64,000 nucleotides of DNA from assembly GCA_947561585.1 (NCBI GenBank), contig CANNZV010000323.1, forward strand, positions 412,705 through 476,704. Reading direction: 5' to 3'. The translations under genes and the position numbers were made by a program. Shown in pieces: positions 1-11,290 of this stretch. Position 1 is the first letter of the stretch. The number at the start of each line of letters is the position of its first letter. The notes under the pieces are model-generated. The model was not told where the DNA came from and searched no databases. It saw only the letters and a program-made list of their open reading frames with translations. The DNA is from Caprella mutica (taxonomy: Eukaryota > Arthropoda > Malacostraca > Amphipoda > Caprellidae).

Positions 1-114
1 ATTAAATATTATATAAACCAGGATTAAAATTTTTCGTAAATGCGAATTTGGTTGAACTTCTTCATTCTTTTAGCCCTAGATAAACATTTCCCTTTTTATC
101 CAATTTGTCTCCAG

Positions 115-3100
115 GTTTAACGCAGTGTCCAATAGATCCCAGAGCGAGTTTCACCTATAACTTCATGGCCAATTTCCCAGGCACACACTACTGGCATGCT
201 CAGGAAGGTGAGATTCTTATAATACAGTAAAACTCCTGAATTATGAAGTTGTGAGTTATGAATCACTCGATTAATGAATGACCTGAATTATGAAATACAC
301 CTGAGTTATGAAGTAGTTTTCTATGTTAAATTACAGAAAATCAGATACGTAAAGAATTACGTCATAGTTATCCCTCAATGACCATAGTTTTATAAGATTT
401 TGATCATAGAAAACTATCTAGTACATCCGAGATATGAAGTAGCTGTGAGTTATGAAGGAACAAGTATTTCATAACTTAGAAGTTTAAATTTTTGAATCGA
501 TGAGCAATTTTCGAACATGGCACCACCCGTATTTTCGACTTCTAGACATATTTTAGACACAAAAACTCGTAAAAAATAACGACACTCTGCCAAAGCTTGT
601 GCAACGATTAATCACCGCCCGGGCAAAGCTGGCGGAGCAACGTTCAGGATTTCTGCATTGGCCTAGCAGAACAAAGCGTTCACGAACTTCCATCAAGTGG
701 TGACAAACTTTGGCTGGGAGTTTTTTGGGGCAGAAGAATTTTGAAAAGAGGAAAACTACCGCTCCTCATCACTCACAATATTTTGTGCAGCTCAAAACCT
801 TCAGAGTGGTGAGGAGCGAACGTATACGGTGGTGCTTTAACGGATATCAACTTCTGTGAATGGTAACGAGTGGTGATGATTTTTTTTCACCGCTCTAGGA
901 ACGCTCCAACAAAGTTCGACGGTTTGACCTGGGCTTTACATTCAACAATTTATTCATGTCTCACCTTGGTAATTGAAAGTAAATGTTTGGATTATTAAAA
1001 GTGTCTTTAAAGTTTCAATTGATTTCTCTACCTTATTATTGCAGGTATCATGGATACTAATTAAAATAACAACATAGATGATTATAATCTTTTTCTTACA
1101 CGAATGAAAGTATTGAACTGTCTAATAATTCTTCACTGACTCTATCTAATGAACACATTTCAGGTTTGTTGAGGGGAGAAGGTCTTTACGGCCCCTTGAT
1201 TGTAAGGAAACCCGATGAGACGGAGACTCAAAAGCATTTCTATGACTATGACTTATCTTCACACGTCCTACTGGTAAGATCTTCTACACGCTCACTACGA
1301 TTACTCTTATTTGGTGTCAAGTAAGTTTCACAATACAATATTAGTTCTACATTACACATTTATACTATGACGTCAGCAAGTCTTATATATTAAACTCATT
1401 CAATTGAATTCGAGTTAAAGTTAAAAGGTCAAAGAACTGGTTTGATTTCAGTAGGTACGAGCAAGACATACACCTCGAAGATGAATCGTCAGGATTAATA
1501 TTCCAGATTTACAAAACCTAATTTATTTTAATAAGAAGGAACAAAGGGAAAACATCTGATCAAGAATACATCCACCATTTTTGAATAAATAGTTAATGAA
1601 TTGGATCTTAAGTAAGAAAATCAATGGTTAGTAAAGGATCTGAGCGGTAGTTAGATCTTTCACTCGACAAGCTAGGTATCCCTTAGGAAATTCTCAATTC
1701 TCGGACTCTCACGACACACTGGAAATGAGAGCTACCATAGGTCATAAACCTATCTGATCTTTAGTAAATTCTGATTGAAGTCTTTAATGACCTATGTTGA
1801 CATCCACTTTAATTGAGAGTTTGACGTTACACTAAAGGGCCGTACACACGTAGGCTTTTTTAAGTCTTTCCGCCAGACTTTTTGCTAAGCTCCTCCTACT
1901 TTTTCCACGAGAATATAAGAAAAAACGATATAATTATTATTTATTTCAGTTAGTATCCATGATACCTGCAGGTATCAAGAAATAAATAATAATTATATAG
2001 TTTTTTCTTATATTCTCATTGAAAAAGTAGGAGGAGCTTAGCAAAAAGTTTGGTGGAAAGACTTAAAACACCCTACGTGTGTACGACCCTTTAGAGTTCT
2101 TTACAGTCATCGCTATAATATCTTTGTGATTTCTCTTTAGATGAGTGACTTGCCTGCCAGAACATCGGAAGGAGAATTCGTTAATCGGTACTACAATGAA
2201 GACAAGTCTCCACCCACAAACATACTCATCAACGGACGGGTGAGAAGACATGATATGGTCAATTTTTTACCTATATAGAGTATTCAAGTTATAAGTATGA
2301 TATAGGAGTCTGAGAATTATTGTTGAACGATGTATGCAATATAAGCAAAAGAAATGAAGATGTCAATATCATCCAAGGATACAATAAATTTGTTATTCAA
2401 TTGCAGAGTAGTAAGTAACTACAAGTAAAAAGAATTATCCTATTTTACCATGTTTTCTTCAGGGTGGCAAGAAGGAAGGAAACTCAGCCACTCTTCCATA
2501 TGCACGCATTGATGTTGTCAGAGGTACGTTATAAAATATAACACATGAAAACTAATCAGGACACTGTTAGTAATATAGGTACTGTTAGCATATTTAAGGA
2601 CATAGTAAGTAGCACAATATAGGGATACAATCACATGGCAAGTTCAAAGAAAAGGGAAAATTTGAAGCGATGTTGGTGTAACAATAGAAATATAACAGGT
2701 TCACTAATTTCAATGCACAGTTTTCTGAAATTTAAATGTAGTTAAATAATCAGAGACACAATATTTGTAGATTTTCATTCTAGTGAGTGATAGTTGTAAT
2801 GTATACTTGATAACCACAACTTACTACGAATTGTAGTCCATAAATGTAATTTATGATAAAAGTTATATATATATATATATATATGTACATATTTTTTCAG
2901 GCAAGAGATATCGCCTCAGACTTATCAACGCGGCGTCTCTTAACTGTCCGATACGAGTGGTAGCGCCAGCGGATCACAACTTCACAGTTATTGCAACAGA
3001 TGGCGCCAGTATAACTCCTTTCTACACTCAGTCGATTGTAGTCAATAATGGTGCGTATAGTGTGACTTGTATCGTATATACTTTACAGAAAATAGTTAAC

Positions 3101-5983
3101 AAAATGTCAACACGTAGGCTATTTATTTACATAGATAGCTAAAATGTGTGACAAGTCTTTCTATCGGTACCCAGAAATGGACGTGCAAATATCTCAATTT
3201 CAACTGTAATTCAAATGAATGACTATATCATTTATGCCATTTTGACGCAATTTCAAGAGTAGAGGAAAACACAAAAAACGTATTTAAACCTAAACCAAAT
3301 GACTTACTAATCAAAAAAAAAAATCATCAAATTAATTGCTCTACTTACCAGGAGAGAGATGGGACGTGGTTCTCATAGCTAACCAGAATTCAACCAGCTA
3401 CTGGATTTCCATGATAGGGGAGGTGGAATGTGAGGGTGTGAACCAAGGAGTTGTTGTGACCTACAAAGAGTCGATTGAAGACCCCATGTTACCACTCAAC
3501 GAAACAATCACTCCAAACATTACCATTGCTGAACCAGGAGCTAATGTGACTCTCACAGATGAGCAGATAAACGATTTCTTGGAAGATGTCAGTGTGCCTG
3601 ATGGTCTGCCTCTTACTGTTGATAACTCTGACTTGGTAAGTTTATTTATACAATTCATATTGCAATTTTGTAGTGGTAATCAACATAGTAGTAGTATTCA
3701 GATGTGGCTGCTATCAAAATACTTTGATTGTAATATATGATGGTGCAAGAGCAGTGTTTTAACCTTTTTTCCTTCTGACACAGAAAGCCAACACACATGG
3801 CGAGAACTGCAGTCACCCCAACATCACCTGTTTGAGTGAGATCAGAAGCACCCCATACGCTCCTCTGCCACAGTATATGGCTGAACAGTGGGTGGAAGAC
3901 ACTCTATTCCTCTCCTTCGGCTCTCAACCTGTCTACAACAAACACTTCTACAGTTTGCTTTACTATGGACCGGAATTCAGTGAGTTGATCATATCATATT
4001 CTTTGAAAAATTCTATCTTTTGTGTGATATGGGTAGGAAAAGCCTAAAATCGGATGTAAAAAGTTCAACCAATCAACAAATGTATCATTGCTATTAGACT
4101 AAAGTCTAAACGAACGGTCTAAACCTAGAAATAAATTCAAATGACTCTAATACTTCACGAGTTTTATAAAAAAATATTTTCAGTGCCACCTGAGAAGAGA
4201 TCCAAGACACCGCAAGTGAACAACCTTAGTCTCAAATTACCTGCAAGACCGCTGTTGCTAGATCAGGGACCAATAAAAAGTGGAGTCTGCACTTCTGAGG
4301 GTAAAGTTCTGAGGAGATTTTAGAAATCTAAAAATCTATATCGAACAAAGTTTGAGGTATTTAAAATTTGCTCGTATTCATAAAATTTGGGGTTTATACA
4401 CTAAAGTAGATGTATTAAATGAATTTAAACTTAGGGTAGTCAGATTAATGAAGTTCATATTCTAATTTTAAGGTGTTCGTCGAAAGCACTGTGTGGGTGA
4501 CTACTGCGAGTGCATACATTCCCATGATATTGAACCTGGTGAGGTGGTGGAACTGGTACTCATTAACGAAGGTGAGCTTTACTTTTTCAATAAACAATTA
4601 AGTACCTATTTACACACAGGAGATAGATATTCTTTACAGTGAAAGCATTTGAATTAGGTTGAAGGGCCTTTTTTAAGGCAAGGGTTTAGAGTTAGACAAA
4701 CGACACCCATGGCCATATTCACTACTATTCGGTCCCTTGTCCACTTACTTTTTTGATTTAGCTACATAACTACCTTCTATTATATGAAGAAAAACTGTAT
4801 TTTTATCACGAATTGTTGCTCTTGTCATAAATAAGGTATTCTGTTCCATTAATTGAATAGTTCCTGGGTTTTGCTGGGATGGCTGCCATGAGACGTAAGA
4901 TTTAGTCGGACACATCGCTTCAATTTTTATTTTATATCATACTTAAAAGTAGAAAATATTTAGTCTCTTGAACAATCTTCGCCGTTTATAGAAACTGAAT
5001 AAATTTTACGTGGTCCTCATGATGATCTTGTATGCCCCAAAAGAGTCGTAACTGCCCACCTCTGCTATTGGACTTTATTTTCACTGACATACTGATTTTT
5101 TAGGTGCTGTGAATATAATTAGGTTAACTGCAGGATTGAAACAGATGATCTCACTATGTGGCCTAAAAGTTTTCTTACAGCAAGCTTTTTGTTCTCCTGA
5201 AATGATTTATTTTTCGTTCACAGGGCTGAAGAACGAAACAGCACCACAACCTATTCACTTACATGGCTACAGATTTTGGGTCATCAGTCACGGTATTTAC
5301 GATCCTAAGGTTGTCCTCAATCAGACCACCATTGACAGTGAACTTGGAGAGAACTCTACCACCACTGAGACTCTGCCTGATTCTCCAGAAGAGGAAGGTT
5401 TCACCAGACTTCACGCTCTGAATCTCTTCACCAAAAACCAGTTCCCTCGCAACTTCTACCACCCCATAATGAAGGACTCCATTGTCATCCCCTCAGGAGG
5501 ATACGCTATCGTCAGATTCCAAGCAAACAACAAAGGTAAGGTCAACCAAATAGGTCTACCTCAGTTTAGTTTTGTTCACTTTAGCAGTATCGAGTAAATA
5601 AATGCTTGATTGCAGGGTGAACCAAAGTAAAGAGTTCATAATTCGAAAAAAAATTAATTAATGTGAAAATAAAATTTATCCGTTTCGACAATAAATATGA
5701 ATTAACAAAATAAACCAAGTTTTGTTGCCATTTCTATATTTTTCCAAAAGACTACTAGAATTTTTTTAATTAACATTAATGGAAGCAGCAGTTGCTTCTC
5801 ATTCCATAAATGCTTAGGAATGATTTAAAATATGTCTTAGAATTTGAACCACCCTATATTCCAGGTTTCTGGTTGGGAGAAAGCCAAGTTTTACAGCAAG
5901 CGGCTGCAGGACAAGGATTCGTGCTTCAAGTTGGTAACTCAACAACTTTCCCCAAACCACCTCGTAATTTCCCCAGGTGCTAG
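115..5983 (+). CDS. Multicopper oxidase-related protein (MCORP-like), 3' eleven exons; 5' end outside window
   Basis: Exons: 115-207, 1164-1273, 2141-2239, 2463-2523, 2901-3050, 3352-3635, 3784-3979, 4184-4300, 4473-4571, 5224-5535 and 5865-5983 (TAG at 5981). Every intron is GT/AG, and the 1640 nt join in frame to 545 residues plus stop. Laccase-fold landmarks appear in order: FPGTHYWHAQEG, the LRGEGLYGPLIV strand, INAA and PADH segments of domain 2, QPIHLHGYRFWV, DSIVIPSGGYAIVRF, and GFWL followed by the C-terminal FPKPPRNFPRC, which matches the usual laccase ending. Several NxT/S sites suit a secreted glycoprotein. Copper sites are largely lost: WHAH is WHAQ, HPxHLH is QPIHLH, and the HCHxxxH block reads ESQVLQQ with no length change. 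That is the hallmark of the insect MCO-related proteins (known family, e.g. Tribolium MCORP), so oxidase activity is unlikely. The first HxHG motif and the signal peptide lie upstream of the window. Confidence 0.88.
208..1163 (+). other. Intron of the MCO-related gene with low-copy repeat debris
   Basis: Intron with GTGAG donor and TTTCAG acceptor. Positions 225-480 hold short irregular reiterations of a GAGTTATGAAGT-like motif. Around 1043-1110 lies a half copy of the foldback MITE loop (GGTATCATGGATAC followed by an A/T-rich arm and TTTTTCTTACACGA). No coding exon seen. Confidence 0.5.
1836..2090. mobile_element. Harbinger-like foldback MITE in an MCO-gene intron
   Basis: A 255-bp near-perfect palindrome. 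The 5' arm begins AGGGCCGTACACACGTAGG and the 3' arm ends with its complement. The flanks are TAA (1833-1835) and TTA (2091-2093), compatible with a TWA target duplication of PIF/Harbinger elements. A second copy of the family is at 39474-39670. The hairpin centre (1951-1980) carries GTATCCATGATACCTGCAGG, a loop also found in a different MITE family here. It ends about 50 bp before the acceptor of the next exon. Confidence 0.8.
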
Positions 5984-6417
5984 AGTTTTTCTTACCCATG
6001 TTATACCTAACTTAAGTTTAAGTATTATCTACGTCCTTAGCACACAAATATGTATATGTTAAGTATGATTATGAAGCACGGAAAGAATCAGTTGTTTTAA
6101 ACTGAATTAAGCTATTGGAACCATTGGGATAAACTATATGGAAGTTAGCTTCATATATTCAATGCGTCTTACAAATTTTTGTAATTGATTCCTCATTTAA
6201 CCGCATTAACTTCAAGATTAAACCTAAAAATGAGTAATAATTTCTGAAAGTTATATTATACAAATTGGAGACTATCGACACTAATAGAGGCTCTTTTTTC
6301 ACCAGATTACTTGAAGGACAATGATTAAAGAAATATATCAGAACAGTCTTATTTTAAGAGTATTATCAGCTAGATATTCAAAATATTACCAATCTTCATA
6401 ATAGATAATCAAGCTTT

Positions 6418-6627
6418 AATAAATTTTTTATATAAGAGTTGACTACTAGCTACATCCATCAATATTTTCTTAATAAATTCTACTAATCACAGCCTCGTTA
6501 CTCTCTGAACCCTTCATTCAAGTTTTACACGGATTCCTTAGCCAGCGAACGAGAATACGTAACTATACATCCACATGGCAATTATGTTAAATTACAAAAA
6601 GGATCATTGAATCGTTAGCTCAATAAA
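6418..6627 (+). promoter_or_regulatory. Candidate polyadenylation signals of the MCO-related gene
   Basis: AATAAA hexamers at 6418-6423, 6472-6477 and 6622-6627 lie 435-640 bp past the TAG. The stretch from 5984 to here has no other gene and would be 3' UTR. Which signal is used cannot be told from sequence alone. Confidence 0.35.
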
Positions 6628-7032
6628 AGAAATTTATTTCATTAAATTCATACTTTCCAAAGAAAGGAATTTTCTCGGAAGTCTTTTAAAACAGTTTCAC
6701 AATATAATTCACATAGTCAACAATAGTTAATTATAATAGGTTAGAGGGAGTTTGAAGACCTCTATTAGATCTAACTAATGTGAAACTGATAAAAACGTTT
6801 TTTCTTAAAAGAAATGCATAAAGTATTTATTCTTTCTTCACATTTGAAGATTATTCTAGATCTCTTTACGGCATTAATTTATTACCTTACACAATGTTCC
6901 TATAATTCATTCATTGACAAATAATTAGTTTTACGGCTTAAAATAATCATGTTGGCTCTACCAATATTTGAGTGAAATAACCTTTTCAAAATTACATCAT
7001 CTTATTTCACAGAGCCTGTTTTTTACCCGTAA

Positions 7033-7038
7033 TTTATT
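7033..7038 (-). promoter_or_regulatory. Candidate poly(A) signal of the TSR2 gene
   Basis: TTTATT on the plus strand reads AATAAA on the coding strand, about 155 bp after the TAA stop. The interval up to the MCO-related 3' UTR contains no other gene. Confidence 0.4.
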
Positions 7039-7191
7039 GACAAAATTATTTCAAGAAGAATTTGAAAATTAAATTCCCCTGATACTATGCACTAATTTGA
7101 CAGAAACATGGATAAGTTTCAACATAATCATTCGCTCCCTAATCATAATCTTTAGCTAACTACCTATAATCATAATCACGAAGATGTAGAT

Positions 7192-10185
7192 TTACTCAGG
7201 ACGTTTATTTCTTTTGTGCTTGGTTGTCCATCCGTCATCATCAGTTGTGTAGCGAGACTGTCTCTGTGGTTGTGATTCCTCGTCTTCCATTGCCACTTCA
7301 TCATTTGAACCAGAACCGCTATCGCCTGAACCACTTCCACCTGCAATCTGAAATGGAAAGGAAGTTATGTAGAGGTAAGGGAAGTAGAACAACCTGAAGA
7401 AGTATTCATATTAATAGAGGTTTGGAGTCGAAGACCATATCACTGAAGTTAAGGGACTGAAAGAAGCAGTCATGAAGAAATACAGCTCCATGAGCAAAGT
7501 CACCTACCACCGTCAGTGAAGATGCTCTTTAAAGCAGATAAGCTACTCATGGAATGCAGTCACTTGCCAAGGAATGTGACGAAAAGGAACACAAGGAAGA
7601 AATAATTTAGCTTGATCTGATAGGACTATAGTTATAAAGCTAATTCTGAATATTTGAATGTCGAAGTGATTCACTGTAGTTAGCTATTTTAAAATTTCTT
7701 AGGACAATTCCTTCTATCCTACCTAACATAAAAATCATAACCCTAGCGAGATCCTCTAAAACTGCAGCTAGTGTTAAAATATGATAAACAGTATTAATGA
7801 GAGTAAAAACCACATATGAACAAAATTAAAATTGGTTTGGATGTACCGATTCACCACAGACAGCTACAGGATAGAGATTGTTTCTACCTTCTAAGCAAGT
7901 TGATGAAAAGGTAAAGTTGAAGCCTGACATTGTTATTGTATTTCTTTTTAACGAGACAAGTAGCCAACTAGTTAAACTAGCCAGCTATAGCTACAATACT
8001 CTGTAAAGAATAAAATGAAACAATAAGAGACTGGCATGAGCAGAATAGCATCCCTATAGCTTAGTTTCTTCCCCTCACCTCAAGATTGACCTCCCCTTCC
8101 CCCTCCCCCTCATCAACTGTGAATAAACTGGCGTCGTAGTTAGGTAACTTCTCTAGCAGCTCCTGGACTGCATTGATGTTACCAGCCATCAGATATCTAT
8201 AGACTGTGCACATTTGAGTAGCCACCTGCAAGAGAAATTAGGAATTGTAGCTTTATACTATCGCAATTCAATTCCTACTATATTTACAATTCTAATTTAT
8301 CTGTATATGTACAAATTAACTTCCGAGAGTAAAATAGGAAACATGACAAAGTTTTGGATTGCTCAATTAGAGAAATTTTTTAAATATCAACCAAATTTGG
8401 AAAGCATTGAAATCTTGAGTTTACTTTTACTCAGCAGAAGAGAAACTAGCTAAAAATAATAAAACTCTTTTATCCAGGGATGGAAATTATTGCGTAGCTA
8501 TGTATTAACTTGATTCAATTTATTAACAAACCAAATTGTTTATCTTTTCACAAAAGCAAATCAAAATAAATAAGCATGTTTCCTAATGTTGATTATTCAG
8601 CCAGCTACTGAACAAGGTAGGTACTAATAAAATAATCTTAAGGCCCCCACACACTACACAAGCCGAACTGGGACCAGGGCCTCAGGCTCGTGCTTTCAAT
8701 CTCCCCACACATTACACGAGCCGAGCATTAGTTTGCATGATTTCTCCGATTCAGATGACCTATTCAAATTTGTTTTTTGAGTGCAAAACAACCTCAAAAA
8801 AGGTCTAAATGGTGCAAGTCTTTGTTATTGAAGAGGGGAGAACTGACTCATGGCCAATTAATTCAATAATTGAGACTAGAGCCTCGAGACTACACTAATT
8901 AGGTACGTGAGAATGGATGAATCAATGTACTTGCAGTAGCTATCAATTTTAACCCCATTTATAAAAAGGAAGGATACATTAAACACTTTCTGCAAAATAA
9001 AAATTCATTATGCACTAAGCAGACCGCAGGCTCAGCCCAGGCCAAATTCTGGAAGTGATAGATCAGCACAAGCCGCGCCACGAGCCTGATTGCATGGCTC
9101 GTGGCTCGGCTCGAAGGCCCCACACACTACACAAACTGGCTCAGGGTTCTGCTTGTTCACCAAGGCTCGGCTCATGTAGTGTGTGGGGGGCCTTTAGCCT
9201 CAAAAGAATTAATATTACCTCCAAACCAGTTCCATCTTCAATGTTTACAAATAAATCACGACTAATGCATTCCAGTAGATCTTCTTCTACCTCGTCAGGT
9301 TGTAAATCGTCTGGAAAAATTAGATTTATGAGCATATGTAGCTATAAATTATGATGTTATTTGTAAAACTATGTAGCTAGTCACAAAATCATAGTAATTA
9401 CATAAAATGTTCATTAATATTAACAGAGCAAGAAAAATAAATGCACTCATTAAATTGACCAAAATATTTAAAAACTTACCATTATCTGTAAAATATTGCC
9501 TAAAAGAAGTTTTCAGGCTATTTACCAGTTGCCTGGTTTGTAATCCAGCACATCTTTGATCTGAAGCAAACTGAAAGATAAAAGGATGAGATTAGTTCAA
9601 TAGCTATTGTATTACTCATACCTACATCAGTAGTTACATCAGCAAATCTGATATTTGGTACTGATGTAAACCAGTTTTTTTTGCACAGAATTATATTCAA
9701 AATGTCATAATTACTCACAACTATTATGAAGGACATAAATATCTAAATATATGACTGTAAGCCAAAAAATAATTGTAATATTTTAAAGTCTCTAGGATTA
9801 CTTGCATAAACTAATCAAAAACAATTCACAAGTCTTTACAAGGTTGAGGTCTCAAGTTTTGAAGTTCAAAATAATTAATATCGGTTAAAAGATTGAATTA
9901 ATGAAGCACATTTATCATTAAAGTTTTATCAAAGTAGGCTATACACAAGGTGCATTTCTGATTGATGTAATGGTACACACAAATACAACTTTAAATAACT
10001 AGCTATTTTCTCTTTTAAAAGCAACCTTCATGTCATATTTTTATAATTATTGCAACAGTGTCAGGAAAAGTAGGAACCAGAGTGAATGCAAGTCAGAAGA
10101 AGATAAACAACTATCAATTCACCTGAAGTGCACTCCAGGAGTTGAATATTTGATCAAAAGACTGTTCAAGGAGATTGTAGTCCAT
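7192..10185 (-). CDS. Tsr2: TSR2 homologue, pre-rRNA processing protein / eS26 (RPS26) chaperone
   Basis: Five exons on the minus strand, all GT/AG: 10185-10123, 9570-9480, 9310-9219, 8225-8079 and 7347-7192 (TAA). They join in frame to 549 nt, 182 aa, close to the usual TSR2 length of about 190. The conserved core is clear: FRQYFTDNDDLQPDEVEEDL, then an acidic C-terminal half (DEGEGEGEV, GSNDEVAMEDEE) ending DDDGWTTKHKRNKR, the family's C-terminal D-D/E-G-W-x signature followed by basic residues. TSR2 acts in nucleus and cytosol, delivering eS26 to pre-40S particles (known of the family). The start ATG gives MDYNLLEQSFDQIF, a normal short N-terminus. The gene is convergent with the MCO-related gene (3' ends about 1.2 kb apart). 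Intron 3 carries a Harbinger-like MITE. Confidence 0.9.
8641..9193. mobile_element. Harbinger-like MITE in TSR2 intron 3, with an internal repeated terminus
   Basis: Terminal inverted repeats AGGCCCCCACACACTACA (8641 on) and TGTAGTGTGTGGGGGGCCT (to 9193). Flanked by TTA at 8638-8640 and 9194-9196, a 3-bp TWA duplication as in PIF/Harbinger. A further copy of the 5' terminus at 9114-9133 suggests a second, 80-bp element (9114-9193) sharing the right end, or an internal duplication. Short GGCTCG-type repeats fill the body. No transposase. It ends 26 bp from the end of exon 3. Confidence 0.75.
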
Positions 10186-10199
10186 TTTTTATTATGAAG

Positions 10200-10760
10200 T
10201 ATTTAGGTATATTGCTACAGCTATGAATTATCTGAAAAGAGAACTGATTAATTAAGGTTAACAAGCTAATTTAATAAACCATGTATGATGTAGTTATGAG
10301 TAACAGTATGATAAGCCAGTCAATGGAATATAAAGAAGATTTGGATTTTGCAATAATCACAGAATAGTTCATGACTTATTAGTACATTTACATTTTACTT
10401 TACAGCTACTAAAAACAAGGATACATTATGAACAGCTATACATGTTTAAATTTAAATTAGTCAATTGGCTAGAAACTCGTACAGGTTTCTTTTTTAATTC
10501 CAGACTGCAGGCCACCGAGGCTAGCCTGAAAAGAACGTCTCCACAGAGCCAGGATTTTCTTTACAGAAATTGGGGGCTGTAGCTACTCCAAGAAGTCCTC
10601 TATTTTGGCTTCTGTTCTCACTAAACTACGTGTAATGATGAGAGGAATTTAAAGATTCTTTGCACAGAGAATGCTAAAATAAAGTCTCTTGTTTTGCAGA
10701 CTGGCTCATATTCATGACTACCTGGATGACCGTAGTCCCACACCCACAATTTTCTCTAAA
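10200..10760. other. Upstream flank of TSR2; possible hAT-like relic
   Basis: The TSR2 promoter should lie here, but I see no clear TATA or initiator. At 10500-10704 the termini CCAGACTGCAGG and TTTTGCAGACTGG resemble the hAT-like MITEs at 14-19 kb, but the adjoining 8-mers do not match, so no target duplication supports it. Confidence 0.4.
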
Positions 10761-10768
10761 ATTTAAAT

Positions 10769-11131
10769 CAGGGCTGCGGAGTCTGTACATAAAATATTAG
10801 ACTCCCGACTCCTTTATTTTGAATTTATTGACTCCCTCTTATTATAAAGAATTTCACAGACTCCTCAAATCCGACTCCAACAAGCAGTTTTACAGTATTT
10901 TTATTAGAACGAGTCATTTGAGTGTTTAGTCTTTTCATATTGATTTTATTTATATCTATGAGCAGTTAATAGTTCTTCTAAAAATATCTTCTAAAGATAT
11001 TTATTATGATGAACAACAAATGAAATGGATCTAAATTTTAGTAACTTATATCTATAGCTCGGAGTTGGTACAAATTTTTGACTCCTGATTCTGACTCCAC
11101 CAAAAAAAGCTTTGACTCTGATGCCACAGAC
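10769..11131. mobile_element. Degenerate foldback element with CAGGGCTGCGGAGTC terminus
   Basis: The left end reads CAGGGCTGCGGAGTCTG and the right end GATGCCACAGACCTG, an imperfect inverted repeat. The interior is rich in GACTCC/GGAGTC motifs. Termini of this kind are common in non-autonomous DNA transposons of arthropods, but assignment here is by resemblance only. Confidence 0.45.
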
Positions 11132-11290
11132 CTGGTCTAAATGGAAACTAGCAAAATTTACTTCAGCTTCCCAGAAAAAATAGTAATTTTGAGCAATTTA
11201 GCCATAAGAAATTAGAAACTAATGATTATAAAGGAATGACAAGAATCAAATAGAGTTTAAATGGGACTCAAAACCACCTAAACAGTATTA

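Noticed and set aside
5109..5223. Upstream extension of the 5224 exon in the open frame
   Set aside because: The frame is open by chance; the conserved laccase sequence starts right after TTCACAG at 5223, and phase agrees with the previous exon.
10500..10704. Sixth hAT-like MITE with CCAGACTGCAG/TTGCAGACTGG ends
   Set aside because: Flanking octamers differ (TTTTAATT and CTCATATT), so a target duplication is not supported.
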